A program made the translations under genes and the position numbers. From Shinisaurus crocodilurus (Eukaryota > Chordata > Lepidosauria > Squamata > Shinisauridae): a DNA stretch of 64,000 nt. The number at the start of each line of letters is the position of its first letter. The first letter of the stretch is position 1. This document shows positions 53,640 through 63,952 of the stretch, piece after piece. A model generated the notes under the pieces. The model ran no database searches. It was given only the letters and a program-made list of their open reading frames with translations, and had not been told where the DNA came from. The stretch is from positions 180,131,085 through 180,195,084 of the forward strand of contig CM037880.1 in assembly GCA_021292165.1 (NCBI GenBank). Direction: 5' to 3'.

Positions 53640-54229
53640 CATTCAGTCATACAAGCAAAGCACCCTCCCCAACCCCCTCCAGGTTGTTCCCAGCTGGCTC
53701 CCCCAACCCATGTTGACTTACCTGACCTCCAGCTGGCTTATTGCTGTTGTTATTAGCTAGCCGCCCTTACTAGCTAGCTGCCCCCCCCATTCTCCCTAGC
53801 CCTCTGCTGCTCTATTACCTCCCCTTAGTAGACAGAACTGACAGAAGTCCCCATTTCTTTCTCCCCTTCTTTTTCTTGGTGGCTGGGTGCACTACAAAGG
53901 AAAACCTTGGCCTGCAGCCGTCTGCCACCTTAATTTTCTCAGAATGTCTCTGAGCCTGCCGCGTGGCTCACAGGCATTCCTCGGAAATGAAGATGGTAGC
54001 AGCTGGAGGCGCTCACTTTGCTTTGATGCAATCCCAGCTGCTCGTAAGAAAATGTGTTAACTTTAAAAAAAAAGAAAAAAAGTGGAAGGGGTAGAGCACC
54101 CTGGTGGTGCCAAGAAAGTGTCTGGGGGCACACCCATGCCTGTGGTCACCACAGCACCTATGCCCTTTCTAGGCTCATGGCTGCTATTTGATGCTTAGGT
54201 GGCATCTGTGACTAAAAATGCATTTTTGG
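53640..54229. other. no recognisable gene
   Basis: C-rich, then unique-looking. Confidence 0.35.
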
Positions 54230-54552
54230 GAGTCACTTAGTACACCAGCTGCAGCTTCTCCTCGCTGATAAGATTTGGCTTTTGGAATACATGTCCCAAT
54301 AGTCTCCACATTTGATTACAGCAATATGCTCTACGCGTTGGCAGCTGAACAGTGCTTGAACATTGCAGCTGGTCTAGGATTGAGCAGCTAGGTTTTTAAC
54401 TGTTGCTGGGACCCTGTAACTGCAGCATTGGTAACTGGTTAGTTTCAAAGCCCAATTCACATTGTAGTTTTTCATCTTTCAAGTCCTAAATAGCCCAGTC
54501 CAGGGCATTTTAAGGAGTAGCTCCATGTACTTTCTCACTGTTCCTTTAAAAC

Positions 54553-54690
54553 AAGGGTGGGTAACTTTTGACCGCCCAGATATTTTGGTCTACAACTCCC
54601 ATCATCCCTCACCATTAGTTATGCAGGATAAGGCTGATGGGAGTTGTAGACCAAAACATCTGGAGGACCACAAGTTGCCCTCATCTGCTT
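54553..54690. mobile_element. palindromic MITE, complete
   Basis: 'ttttggtctacaactcccat' and 'atgggagttgtagaccaaaa' are exact complements; outer ends 'gggtgggtaacttttgacc' and 'accacaagttgccctcatc'. Confidence 0.88.
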
Positions 54691-54795
54691 TTAAATAATC
54701 CCAGGAGGCCTTGCTTAGGATGTCCTTGCTAAGCTTCCCCTGCCCACCCACTGTGGTCCCAATGAAGCGCAGTGAAGCACATGGATTTCTTGCAA

Positions 54796-54845
54796 TGGCA
54801 GGAGGCTGAACCTTTGAGGTCCCTTCCAACTCTATGCTTCTTTTG
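54796..54845 (+). mobile_element. CR1 3'-terminal scrap
   Basis: 'cctttgaggtcccttccaac' then 'tctatgcttct' is the CR1 terminus. Confidence 0.55.
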
Positions 54846-55290
54846 AAGTACATCAAGAAGCTATCCAGACTAGGGCTTTTTCGGTGGTGGCACCTTCACT
54901 ATGGAATACCTTGAGAGACTGTCTGGAAGACTCCCTTTTGTCCTTTAGAAAGCCTGTTTTAAAAATACACACACACACAAAGGAAGGGTTTCATGTGCTT
55001 AGTTCGAGTCAGGTTTTAATGACTGCTATTTGATTTTGTGTATCTGTGTGTACTGTTTTAATTTGGATTCGACTTATATTTTTAGTACTTTTCACTTTGT
55101 GAAAATTGCTACAATAATCCTTTGAGTTCATATAGTTCTGAAATGTTTCTAAGTAAATATTTATTATTAACTAGTTAGTAAATACTAACTAGTATAGTAT
55201 GGTATAGAAATACTAGTATAGAAAACTTGTGAAATTGTCTCGTTATACAAATTAAGTCAAATTGATACTTCTTTAAAAAAGAAGCAGCTT

Positions 55291-55372
55291 ACAGTGCAAT
55301 CCTATGTGTGTTTACTTGGAAGTACGTCCCACTGAACATAATGGAAAGTGTGCGTAGGGCTGCAGCTTTTGT
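55291..55372. mobile_element. short palindromic MITE (GCAATCCTA family)
   Basis: 'gtgcaatcctatgtgtgttt' and 'gtgcgtagggctgcag' flank 'cccactgaacataatgg'. Confidence 0.65.
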
Positions 55373-55374
55373 TT

Positions 55375-55810
55375 TATGCAATTGTAGGCATCAGATGTGA
55401 TTTTAAAAATGAGGAAAATAATGGCTGAAACATCAATACCTTTCAAATTACAAAAGAAATACTTGATCTTTGAAACTTCCTACCATGCAATGTGCTATCT
55501 GGAAGTTTAGACAAGTTTGTGGAAGGCAGACCTATGTTGTTGTTGTTTTTAAAATAGAGCATTTATTTAATCTTAATTCAGATGTGAGATAAGGAGGATG
55601 GTGACTGTTTCTGGGCCACCCAGGGATATATATTTGAAGGCAGAGTGCTGGAACAGACAAGCCTTCGGTCTGGTCATATGCTCTCATGACACTGAAATAA
55701 ATTGCCATGGTTCTGTAAACTGAGATGGGCTCCTACAGGAGGCCTGACAAGTGCTAGGTGGAGGTAAGGATGGATGAATCTGTTGATTTTGGTTTCATTC
55801 TGTTTCTTAA
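55375..55810. other. no recognisable feature
   Basis: Unique-looking. Confidence 0.35.
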
Positions 55811-55942
55811 GGCACAATCCTATGCAGGTTTAGACAGAAAAAGAGGTCTACAACTCCCAGCATGCCCCAGCCAGCTATGTTGACTGGGTCATGCTGGGAG
55901 TTGTAGGCCTTTATTCTGTCTAAACTTGCTTAGGACTGTGCC
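55811..55942. mobile_element. palindromic MITE with GGCACAATCCTA ends
   Basis: GGCACAATCCTATGCAGG... and ...CTTAGGACTGTGCC are 29-nt inverted ends with 3 mismatches; 'ctacaactcccagcatgccc' inside pairs with its complement. It looks like a hybrid: outer ends of the GCAATCCTA group and inner arms of the ACTACAACTCCCA group. Confidence 0.85.
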
Positions 55943-56089
55943 CTTAGTTTTCCAATCTTAAGTTCGGTTCCTCCCAAACTTTGAGATTTTTTTTAAAGTT
56001 CACATGAAAATTTGTAAATATTTTTGTAAGTATAGAGTATGAGAAATTATTGTTACTTATATTTGCTGTAGAGAAAATTGGGGAGTCCA

Positions 56090-56308
56090 TTTTATTTACT
56101 TATTTATTATATTTATACCCCGCCTTTTTTCCTGCAAGGAGCCCTCCTCTCCATTTTATCCTCACAACAACCCTGTGAGGTAGGTTAGGCTGAGAGTCAG
56201 TGACTGGCCCAAAGTCACCCAGTGAGTTTCATGGCTGAGGGGGACTAGAACCCGGATCTCCCGAGTCCTAGTCCAACACCCTAACCACTACGCCACACTG
56301 GCTCTCAG
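56090..56308 (-). mobile_element. Sauria-type SINE
   Basis: 'ataccccgccttttttcctg' tail side to 'acgccacactggctctcag' head; about 25 bp shorter in the centre than the 25139 copy ('gcaaggagccctcctctcc'). Confidence 0.9.
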
Positions 56309-56309
56309 T

Positions 56310-56704
56310 GTTAAGTGTTGTTGAATGTTGTGTTTGTGTGTATTTTCCCCCTCTTCTTTCTGTTTTTTATGTTTAAATAAACTTTAAAAATTTGTAAATA
56401 TTTTTGTGCATGTTTCTCCTAACACATGAGTTTTTTTGTATGCCGTTTTGCCTAATATACACACTTTTTGCAAGCAATTTTCCTCATATGCATTTTGAAC
56501 ATTATTTCCACTAATATACACATTTTTGTGTGCACTTTCCCCTGATATTCAGATTTTTGTATGCATTTTTAGATTGGAGAACTCCATTGTAAAATTTGGA
56601 GAATTTTGAAGGATAACTGAGTTTTCGGGAGGCGTATTTGGTTTGAAGTGGCAAAGTTAGATAAAATGTGAACCAAACAAATTTCTATTGCCTATGTGCA
56701 GACA
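56310..56704. other. no recognisable gene; degenerate TATTTTTGTGCAT-like repeats
   Basis: 56385-56575 repeats 'ttttgtgcat', 'tttttgtatgc' and 'acacatttttgtgtgc' units, an old decayed tandem array or AT-rich low complexity. Confidence 0.4.
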
Positions 56705-57137
56705 TAGTGATAAACCAGAATTGCTGAGAATTCTGGCGTATCATTCATGAGCAGTGTGCTTGTGCATTTTGCCTCATCGCAGCCGCTTGGCTCATCCCAG
56801 CAGCGGGAGTGGCTAAACTAACGAGGAAGAAAAACCTTCCTATTATATCTGAACTGAACCCAGATTTCTGGTTTGCAGATCCTCAAGAAATCAGAGACTG
56901 AAGCCAGAGTTTTAGGTTGGTTTCCTGTTCCTGGTTTGTAAGGGGAGTGACAAGCCAGGGTCCGGGTTCAGACACAACACAAAGCTTTTTCTTCCTCATT
57001 GGATTCTGGTTAGTTTATCTGCTCCTGCTGGCAGGAAGTGCCAGGTGTGTGTGTATGGGGGTGATTGGGCAACTTGCCTGAGCTTCCTGCTCATGAACAA
57101 TAACCCAGAATTCTCAGCAACTCTGGCTAATCTTTAC
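56705..57137. mobile_element. MITE with about 45-bp inverted ends
   Basis: 'ttgctgagaattctgg' and 'cattcatgagcag' on the left match the complement of 'ctgctcatgaacaata' and 'ccagaattctcagcaa' on the right. 433 bp, non-coding. 'tggctaaactaa' and 'ttagtttatctgctcctgct' form an inner pair. Confidence 0.8.
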
Positions 57138-57324
57138 AACCAAAATGCAGCCACTGAATGAAGTGTAACCTTTTGCATGTGGTAAAAGTAAAGCTGGAAG
57201 TGCAGGACACACTGTAACATAGCTAAGATATGTCAAGCAGGCTGAGCCACCACTTTGCACAATTTTTCTATGCCGAAAATTGGCCGGTTTGGTTTTGTAG
57301 TTTTACAGATCCATAAGTGCATAG

Positions 57325-57476
57325 ATTTCATAGATCATAGAGTTGGAAGGAGCCTACAAGGCCATTGAGTCCAACCCCCTGCTCAATGCAGGAAACTAGA
57401 GGAGGGGTCTCCCATCCAAGTAATAACAGACCTGACCCTGCTTAGCTTTCCACACTCAGACAAGCTGAGCCTGCAG
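57325..57476 (-). mobile_element. 5S rRNA-headed SINE with CR1 tail, copy 2
   Basis: Minus strand has 'gaaagctaagcagggtcagg' then 'tctgttattacttggatgg', 'gagacccctcctc', then 'gagcagggggttggactc' and 'gctccttccaactctatga'. Same head-tail junction as 43438-43592. Confidence 0.82.
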
Positions 57477-57479
57477 TTT

Positions 57480-58149
57480 GTTAAAATCCAATGGGGCTTG
57501 CTGTGGAGCTGATTTCTTTAGCATCAGGGTGCATATGATAAAGGGGGAATTGCTAGTGAAATACTTCCAAATGCATCTGCTCTGGTTCCTTCCATCTTGG
57601 AGATCTGCTGATTATGTGCATGCTTGTACAAAAAAGCATTTATATTTTCCACATTGCATATTTTTCAGTTGCAGTCAATATGTTTTCATTTACCTTTGGG
57701 AAGAAAGGCAACTTGTAGTCTCTTCTTGATGCTTGGACACTGCACAATGCCTTACGTTCACTTGCCATGTGTGAAGAACAAGGCCTCTCTTTAATTTCCC
57801 CCTGCTTTTGACTGTTTCTCAAAGACAAATTGCAGTGTCTCTGAGGACACTTGTAGACTAGGGCAAGGTAGCCAACACAAACACTTACAGTACGTTCTTG
57901 TATCCCCTGTGAAGCCCTGTATTTTGCTGGGGTGGTTCTTTGCCTCATTTTCTTCAGGAGCTAGAAGCCAGGCTGTGAGAGGATGACAGACTGCTCAAAA
58001 GGTCACTCTTGAATAAAGAAATGTCCATGCAAAGGGGATGTGGTAATACGTATGCTGAGTAGTTGGAACTGTCGAGCCCTCTGTATGAGGTCTACACCCT
58101 TTTCAGATTACAAATAGGAATATGAATGCACGTAGGTGTGGAGGAACAG
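57480..58149. other. no recognisable gene
   Basis: Unique-looking; the open frames at 57478-57729 and 57640-57948 have no recognisable domain. Confidence 0.35.
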
Positions 58150-58788
58150 GTCATAGTGCCAGCCTGTGCCGCCCAGTAGCGTCGTGGAGTCAGAGTTCAC
58201 AGGGTCGCAGCACTGGCACTCTTCAGAATGCCCTGTTCCCTCTCAGCTGAGCTGCCATCTTCATGGTGGCTGGGGGTGGGGTGGGATGAATTTTCCCAGC
58301 AACAATATATTGTAATTCAAAGTACAGGCAGTCCCCAGGTTACGAACGAGTTCCATTCTTAAGAATGTCTTTAAGTCGGATTTGTAAGTCGGAACAGCAT
58401 AGCGTTCTATATGTTAAAATCAGCACTTACTCAAATTGTGTAAATTACACAAATGGCGTAGTATACTAACTACGCTATGGACTCTACGTAAACGACGTAG
58501 TGCCGGGGAACCCAGAAGTCCGTTCTTAAGTATGGGTTGTTTGTAAGCCGGACGTTCTTAACTCAGGGACTGCCTGTATTTTGAATGGGCAATTAAGACC
58601 CATTCGCTGTACAAAGAACCTGTTCCTGGTGGAGATGAGAACTACTGGGACCAGTTTGCTGATATGGATCAACACAACTGTCTCCATTTTTTGGACTCTT
58701 CTGTGGGGTGTAGCTTTCGAGACTGTCAAGACGAGAGCACCTGTGCTTCAAAATTTACCACTACACCAGTGCTACCCTCACTAGGCTT
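58150..58788. mobile_element. unclassified repeat, copy B, split by a MITE
   Basis: Co-linear with 36797-37213, with the Tc1/mariner-type MITE inserted between 'attgtaattcaaag' and 'ttttgaatgggcaatta'. Confidence 0.7.
58325..58576. mobile_element. Tc1/mariner-type MITE, CAGGCAGTCCC family
   Basis: CAGGCAGTCCCCAGG...CAGGGACTGCCTG between TA dinucleotides (58323-58324 and 58577-58578). Contains an inverted pair 'gcgtagtatact' / 'aactacgc'. Confidence 0.9.
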
Positions 58789-59456
58789 TGGCTATTGGGT
58801 GTGTAAAGGATTGAGGCCTACTCAGGCTTGAGTTTGTTGAAGCCTGAAGGCCCAAACACTTCCCTCGAGTAGTTGAAGCCTGAAGGCCCAAACACTTGGA
58901 TGGGAGGGGGAGTTTGAGAGTTTTAAGTCACCCAATAGAAGTTAAGAATTAGTTCTCCTGTGCAAGGTCACATGGTTATAACCTTCCATTCCTGGGAAGA
59001 CTATGGTATGTGGGGTGTGGTCGGCTAGCAGTTAGTGTGTGCTGGGAGAGAGCTAGAAGCAGAAGCAGAGAACCAGCAGAGAGAGAAGCAGAGAGAGAGA
59101 AAGAGAAACTGGCTGCATAGGAAATAGGTAGTCTGAAGTTATACTAGAGAACATTGGATTGTTTGTTTGTTTTATTTTATCATACTTGCTTTTGGATTAT
59201 AACCACTCTATTAAGTAAAAACCCTAATATTATAAGTAAAGTGCTGTTGGTTACCCTGAGAGTTTGGAGTGACTTATTCACCACGTCTAGAGCCTACACC
59301 CACGTTACTGGAAGCAGGCAAAGGACTTGATAACCTAGAGAGGGAGAGACTTTGGGAAGAGGCAGAGATCTCCCAAAGCCAGATCAAGGGGTCCCTGCAG
59401 TAGCGGAACCTTGACAGGGTGGTATAGAAATGTAATAAATATATAAATAAATAAGC
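58789..59456 (+). mobile_element. LINE 3' tail interrupted by a solo LTR
   Basis: 'tttggctattgggtg' (58787-58801) continues after the LTR as 'gtatagaaatgtaataaat', restoring a typical LINE 3' end with (AAATA)n tail. Confidence 0.75.
58802..59416 (+). mobile_element. solo LTR, 615 bp
   Basis: TGTAAAGGATTG...GGAACCTTGACA, with TG...CA ends and a perfect 5-bp duplication GGGTG (58797-58801 and 59417-59421). Removing it restores a LINE tail, which is strong support. Plus-strand features: 'ggttataacc' TATA-like at about 58974 and AGTAAA with a GT-rich element at about 59237-59252. Direct repeat of about 25 bp at 58838 and 58873. Orientation inferred. Confidence 0.8.
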
Positions 59457-59570
59457 AACTCTACCTGCTTAGGCATCATCTCCCATATCATTAGGAGCCC
59501 TGCTTTTTCGGAGTTTGAGAAGTGGCTCCTGTGTGAGCAGTGGCTACCAATGTACAATCTGTTTAAATCA

Positions 59571-59697
59571 GGGATGGGGCACGTGTGGCCCTCCAGGTGT
59601 TGTTGGACTGCAACTCCCAGCATCCATCAGTGTTGGCCAGGGATGGTGGGAGCTGCAGTTCAGCGACCTCTGGAGGGCCACATGTTCCCCAGTACCA
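59571..59697. mobile_element. palindromic MITE, complete
   Basis: 'ggcacgtgtggccctccagg' pairs with 'cctctggagggccacatg'; inner 'ggactgcaactcccagcatc'. Confidence 0.82.
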
Positions 59698-59780
59698 CCA
59701 ATTTAGACCTTGAACGAATGCATGGAGGTTAGGGGCGCTGCCTGCTACCATGGTTCCCCCTCTATTTAGGGTTAGGGTAA

Positions 59781-60443
59781 GAGAGCCAGTGCGGTGTAGT
59801 GGTTAGAGGGTTTGACTGGGGGAGATCTGGGCTTTAGTCCCCACTCTGCCGTCAAGCTCACTGGGTGGCTTTGGGCCAGCCACTGGGCCGGTTCACACAA
59901 CCCAGGCTGCCGGCGGGGGAGGAACCACGGGGCCATCTGCAGGGTCCGGCGGGGCGCTGCACACGACCAGCGCCCCACGCACGTGGGCAGACCCCGTAGT
60001 CCCCGCACCGCAGTATGGGCCTCCCGGCACTAGGGGGTGGGGCCCGGGATGCCCAGAGGGGCCGTTTGCCCCTACAGGCTGGAGCGGCGGCAGCGGCGGA
60101 CCGCTCTGGGCTGCCGTCTCTGTGGGGACCCCGCGGGACAGCCGCCCTGCTGTTTGGATGGCACAGTGACCACACTTGGTAGGGGCTTACCCCTCTACCG
60201 ACCATGGTCACTTTGCGTGCGTCCCGCCCACAGCTGTCCCGCAGGGGCACCCCCGGTCGGCGTGCACATGACACGGGAACTGCGGGGGACTTACAGTTCC
60301 TGTGTCGTGCGAACAAGCCCACTGACTCTCTGCCTAACCTAATTCACTGCATGGATATGGAGAGGAAGAAGATCACATATGCCGCTTTGGGCTCCAAGGA
60401 ACACAGGCAGGATATAAATGTGACAAATAAATCAATAAATAAA
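59781..60443 (+). mobile_element. Sauria-type SINE, split by a MITE
   Basis: Head 'agagccagtgcggtgtagtg' to 'ttgggccagccactg', then 434 bp of foreign DNA, then 'actgactctctgcctaacc' to the (AAATA)n tail. Confidence 0.88.
59886..60319. mobile_element. GC-rich MITE inside the SINE
   Basis: Ends GGCCGGTTCACAC and (complement) GGCTTGTTCGCAC, 10 of 13 matching, with CACTG on both sides (59881-59885 and 60320-60324). The open frames over it reflect its GC-rich composition. End sequence links it to the AACCCA-family MITEs despite a very different interior. Confidence 0.8.
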
Positions 60444-60444
60444 A

Positions 60445-60595
60445 TCCTGCCTTCTCTCCAATGAGCTCAAGTTGGTGTACATGGCCTCGCTCCCCCCCCC
60501 CATTTTATTCTCACCACCCTGTGAGATAGTGACTCACTGAGTGACTTCCACGGCTTAATCAGGCACGACCCACTGGCTCACAGACAGTCATAACC
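60445..60595 (-). mobile_element. Sauria-type SINE, partial
   Basis: 'atcctgccttctctccaatg', 'agctcaagttggtgtacatg', 'ccaccctgtgagat' and 'cactgagtgacttcc' are a degraded reverse copy placed tail-to-tail with the preceding SINE. Confidence 0.65.
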
Positions 60596-60599
60596 TGTT

Positions 60600-61061
60600 T
60601 CTCAAATGTAAAGGGCAATAGGATTGCAAGGAATGTTTTCAAAATGAAATTGGTTAATTGGATAATAGGTTTTTGTTGTTTTTTCTGGAGAAAAGGCCAA
60701 ACCTTTAGGCAGAGTGAGGTGGCTCATGCAGGCAGCTGATTTGGGGTTTCAGGAAATGGCAGCAAATTAGTGAATCAGTTGTTGTATTTTTAGGGGGGGA
60801 GGGGGAGGCACCTTTGGGACTTTCTGCCTCCAGCACCAAAATAATTTTGCTGCCCTTGGGTCATATGCACCTTAAGTGGGGAGGTATAATTTGCTGCTCC
60901 AGCTCAGGCAGCAAAATGGCTTGGGCTGTTTGTATCTTGGGCAAAATGACTTGAGCTGGCAGAAGGTGGTTTTGGAGAGGAAATTTTACTCAAGGTGTGT
61001 CTACTTAGCCCATTTTGGCTTCTAGTAAACCAGTTTTGTGGCCTTTTGAATTGTTTCAATT
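60600..61061. other. no recognisable feature
   Basis: Unique-looking. Confidence 0.35.
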
Positions 61062-62350
61062 AGGGGTGTGCATTGTATTCGGCTGAATCCTGAACCAAGT
61101 TGGGCTGATTTGGAAAGATTTGGGAGATGTCTGAACTGAAGTGGTGATCCTACAAAGTGAGTCGAATCCAAATTTGAACCCTCCCAAAGCTTCATGAGCG
61201 ATTCGGAGGGACACGAAGGCACAGGCAGTGTGTCTGCAAAAACGGATACGTTTCTCCCCGAGCTCTCTCTATGAGGAAAACGCGGAGGGAGGAAAGACTG
61301 TAATTTTGTGGCTGACAGCTCCAGCTTTTAACCACAGTGACTGGTTTTACCAAGTCCCTCCAATCCCAATGCTTTGTGTGGGTGGGGTGGTGGGAGGATG
61401 TTGAAGTAATATACTGCAGGCCTGTTCTAGTGTCCAGTGCTTTCTGCTAGTTCTCTCTCCCGGGAGCACCAATGTTAAAAGAGTTCTGGTAGGGTCTGTG
61501 GGACCCGGAAGGGTGTAGCATTGTGTACTTGCTTAGAAAATGCTGGATGTTCGAATGCCCTTTTGCCTTTTCCACTGTGGACTCCACATCCATCATTCAG
61601 GCTCAGCACTGTCCCGTTGCACTTTATGGAAAAGCCTTAATGTGTTTTTCATTGATCATGACTCCCTAGCCCCAGTCCTATTCTTCTGAAATTTTCCAGG
61701 CTTCTTGCCTAGGGAAACGTCTATGATATATGCCATTTTCATACAAATTGCAAAAACAAAACAAAAAACCTGTTTCAACCATCCTTCTGAAATTTTGCAG
61801 GTTTCTTAGCTAGGGCAGTCTCTATGATGTATGTCATTTTTCATAACAATTGCCTATGAAAAACATAGGAGGTGAAGCACATCCTTTGGGGGCGGGGATC
61901 AAACGGTAAAGGCTGCTTTTGCACAAAACCTTCTGAACCTATTCATCTGGATCTTGGTATACACGATCCCCTCAGAAGGGGCAATTATACTTGCAACATT
62001 CATCCAATTCTGCCAATAAATAAAAAAGTTATTGGCAGTTTGCTATATTTTTTTTAAAAGTCAAAATCGAAAGGCACCTGGCACAGCAACCTCTCCACCT
62101 ATTTGTGTGAAATTTGGAAGTTTTGATCCCCTCATAAGGAGCTACCGCTCCTTCAGAATTCACCTGGTTTTGTCAAACAGCAAAAACGATGTAGCCATTT
62201 GTTGATTTCCAACGATAGCCAACGGGTGGCACAAAGCTTCTGATGTCGGAAGCAGGATTTGGATTCAGGCCACGAGTCAAGTCAGGTGGCCTTGGAATTG
62301 GTCCAAGGTGAATTGGGGGACCCACAATGCTCCAGAACAATGCTACTTAG
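61062..62350. mobile_element. large unclassified repeat with internal degenerate modules
   Basis: Opens 'ggggtgtgcattgtattcgg'. Two modules of about 100 bp (61676-61775, 61785-61880) share 'ttctgaaattttgcagg', 'ttctta.ctaggg' and 'tctatgat.tatg.cattt'. Two weaker ones (61920-62010, 62085-62170) share 'gatcccctca.aagg'. No transposase recognised and the right end is uncertain. Probably a decayed DNA transposon or satellite-like insert. Confidence 0.4.
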
Positions 62351-62544
62351 GGGCATTGTGGGAAATTAAAATGGAGGCTAGACCCAGCTGCCTGGCGTGC
62401 TGCTACTGCCACCCCTAGCTAAGCCTGACAAGACCCACTGATAAAATGGGGGCCCGCCACAGGATGCTTTGCCCAGGGCCCACTGAAGCTGGAGCCAGCA
62501 CTGGGATTGTTCAACCATGTTGTGCCCAATATTTGCTTACTTCA

Positions 62545-62733
62545 GCCCTCCCCAACCTGGTGCCCTTCAGATGTGTTCGACTACAATTCCCAGCTGGCTG
62601 GGGCATGCTGGGAATTGTAGTCCAACATATGGACACGATGGCCTTGTAGGCTCCTTCCAACTCTATAATCTATGAAATCTATACGGAGGGCATGTGTTGG
62701 ACTAAGCCAGGTTGGGGAAGGCTGGCTTAGTGC
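62545..62733. mobile_element. palindromic MITE split by a CR1 terminus
   Basis: 'ccaacctggtgcccttcaga' pairs with 'aagccaggttggggaagg'; inner 'ctacaattcccagctggctg' pairs with 'catgctgggaattgtag'. The right arm is interrupted at about 62630. Confidence 0.75.
62630..62682 (+). mobile_element. CR1 3'-terminal fragment inside the MITE
   Basis: 'gatggccttgtaggctcctt' and 'ccaactctataatctatgaa' are the CR1 end. Confidence 0.75.
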
Positions 62734-63690
62734 ATTTGGAAAGGCTGTCTTTTCTGGCACAACATTATCTGAACAACTTTTCTGGGCAGTAGAACTGATC
62801 CAGGAAACTGCTAAACATTTACTCCTTTTGCTCCCACACACCCTTCCTTTTGGCTTATGCAAGAGAAGTCCAAGGTTTGAACGAACAACCCTGGGAGAAG
62901 TTTCTGTTTAGCTTTTCGCTAAATGCAGGTGGTGGTGCTGTATCAGACAGGAAAATTGCTTATTTGGCCAATAACCCCGTTCTGCACTACAGCCTCGTTT
63001 ATCTTATATGAGCTGAGCAAATGGGAAGAAAACCAAAGTATTCTTAAGAACTGGGGTGTGGGAGAAGCCAAGTCAGACTAATTACTGACTTCCAGTCTAC
63101 TTATCTGAATGTCATGTAGTCAGGGCAATGGCATTTAACTTAAGAGTGCTGAATCCTCAGGCATCCTGCCTTTAGGTTGCTCTGATGTCAATCAGAGATT
63201 GGAATGTTTGTGCACAGACAATGGAGTGGGGATTTCTCTGCTTACAGACGCTTAGAATTTTGTTTTTAAATGCCTTCGCACGCTCTCCTGGTGCAATTAT
63301 TGCCCAAGGAGTGAGATGTGTGATGCTGTTTATAAGATACATTACGAAGCAATGGGAGAGGGTGGGTGAAAAGGAAAAAAGAGTCATCTGCTGGCCTGTG
63401 TCACATTTCTCCCCAAGGAATTCGATCCCTCCCTTTGTGTTTTTAAATGAGTGATGGGATCATTCCCCCCCCCCCCGCCTCCGCCATGCTATGCTTCCAT
63501 TTAATTAGTTCTGCTGATTTATCTCCTACTGGTTAATGTTGCATGTCTAAATATGAAGTCTCAGGTGTGGGAGTACTGATGGTCCTGATGAGTTGTGTTC
63601 CATTCTCATTAAGGCTGGTGTTGCACCTCTTCTGAGCAGACTTGCCCATGGAACAAGCCTCCCGTAACTTTGTGTGTTTGCCAACGAGCC

Positions 63691-63727
63691 TTGCTGCTGC
63701 TGCTGCTGCTGTGGTGGTGGTGGTGGT
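63691..63727. repeat. (GCT)n-(GGT)n compound microsatellite
   Basis: Six or seven GCT units pass into about five GGT units. Confidence 0.9.
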
Positions 63728-63942
63728 TTTTAAAAAATATAGCCAATTTAGCTGTAAATTAAGTTACTATTATCACATGTATTCTCCTCTTGGCTGATCT
63801 TCTGTCAACAGGCCAGAGAATGCCAAAGGGTAACGGTTTTAGTCACAAGGCCAATCAATCATTTTCCGTTGTGGGTTTTGGCCCTCCGCAGCACAGAGAC
63901 CCCTCCTGAGGTTGCATTAGGGTTTACAATAGCGAGGCTGTT

Positions 63943-63952
63943 TGATTGACAG
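63943..63952 (+). promoter_or_regulatory. consensus PBX-MEIS/PREP site
   Basis: TGATTGACAG matches the known composite PBX + MEIS/PREP homeodomain site exactly. A 10-mer will occur by chance in a genome, so only the repeat-poor context makes it notable. Confidence 0.35.

Larger units (their letters stand above)
54230..54965 (+). pseudogene. L2 ORF2 C-terminal remnant split by a MITE
   Basis: Plus strand resembles L2: F-D-Y-S-N-M-L-Y (L2 L-D-Y-C-N-A-L-Y) near 54310, an S-F-K-A-Q-F-like stretch near 54445, and after the MITE R-A-L-F-R-W-W-H-L-H-Y-G (L2 R-A-F-S-V-V-A-P-S-L-W-N) near 54868. Very old. Confidence 0.6.

Noticed and set aside
59858..60342. 154- and 101-codon frames
   Set aside because: Lie in a GC-rich MITE inserted in a SINE; composition artefact.
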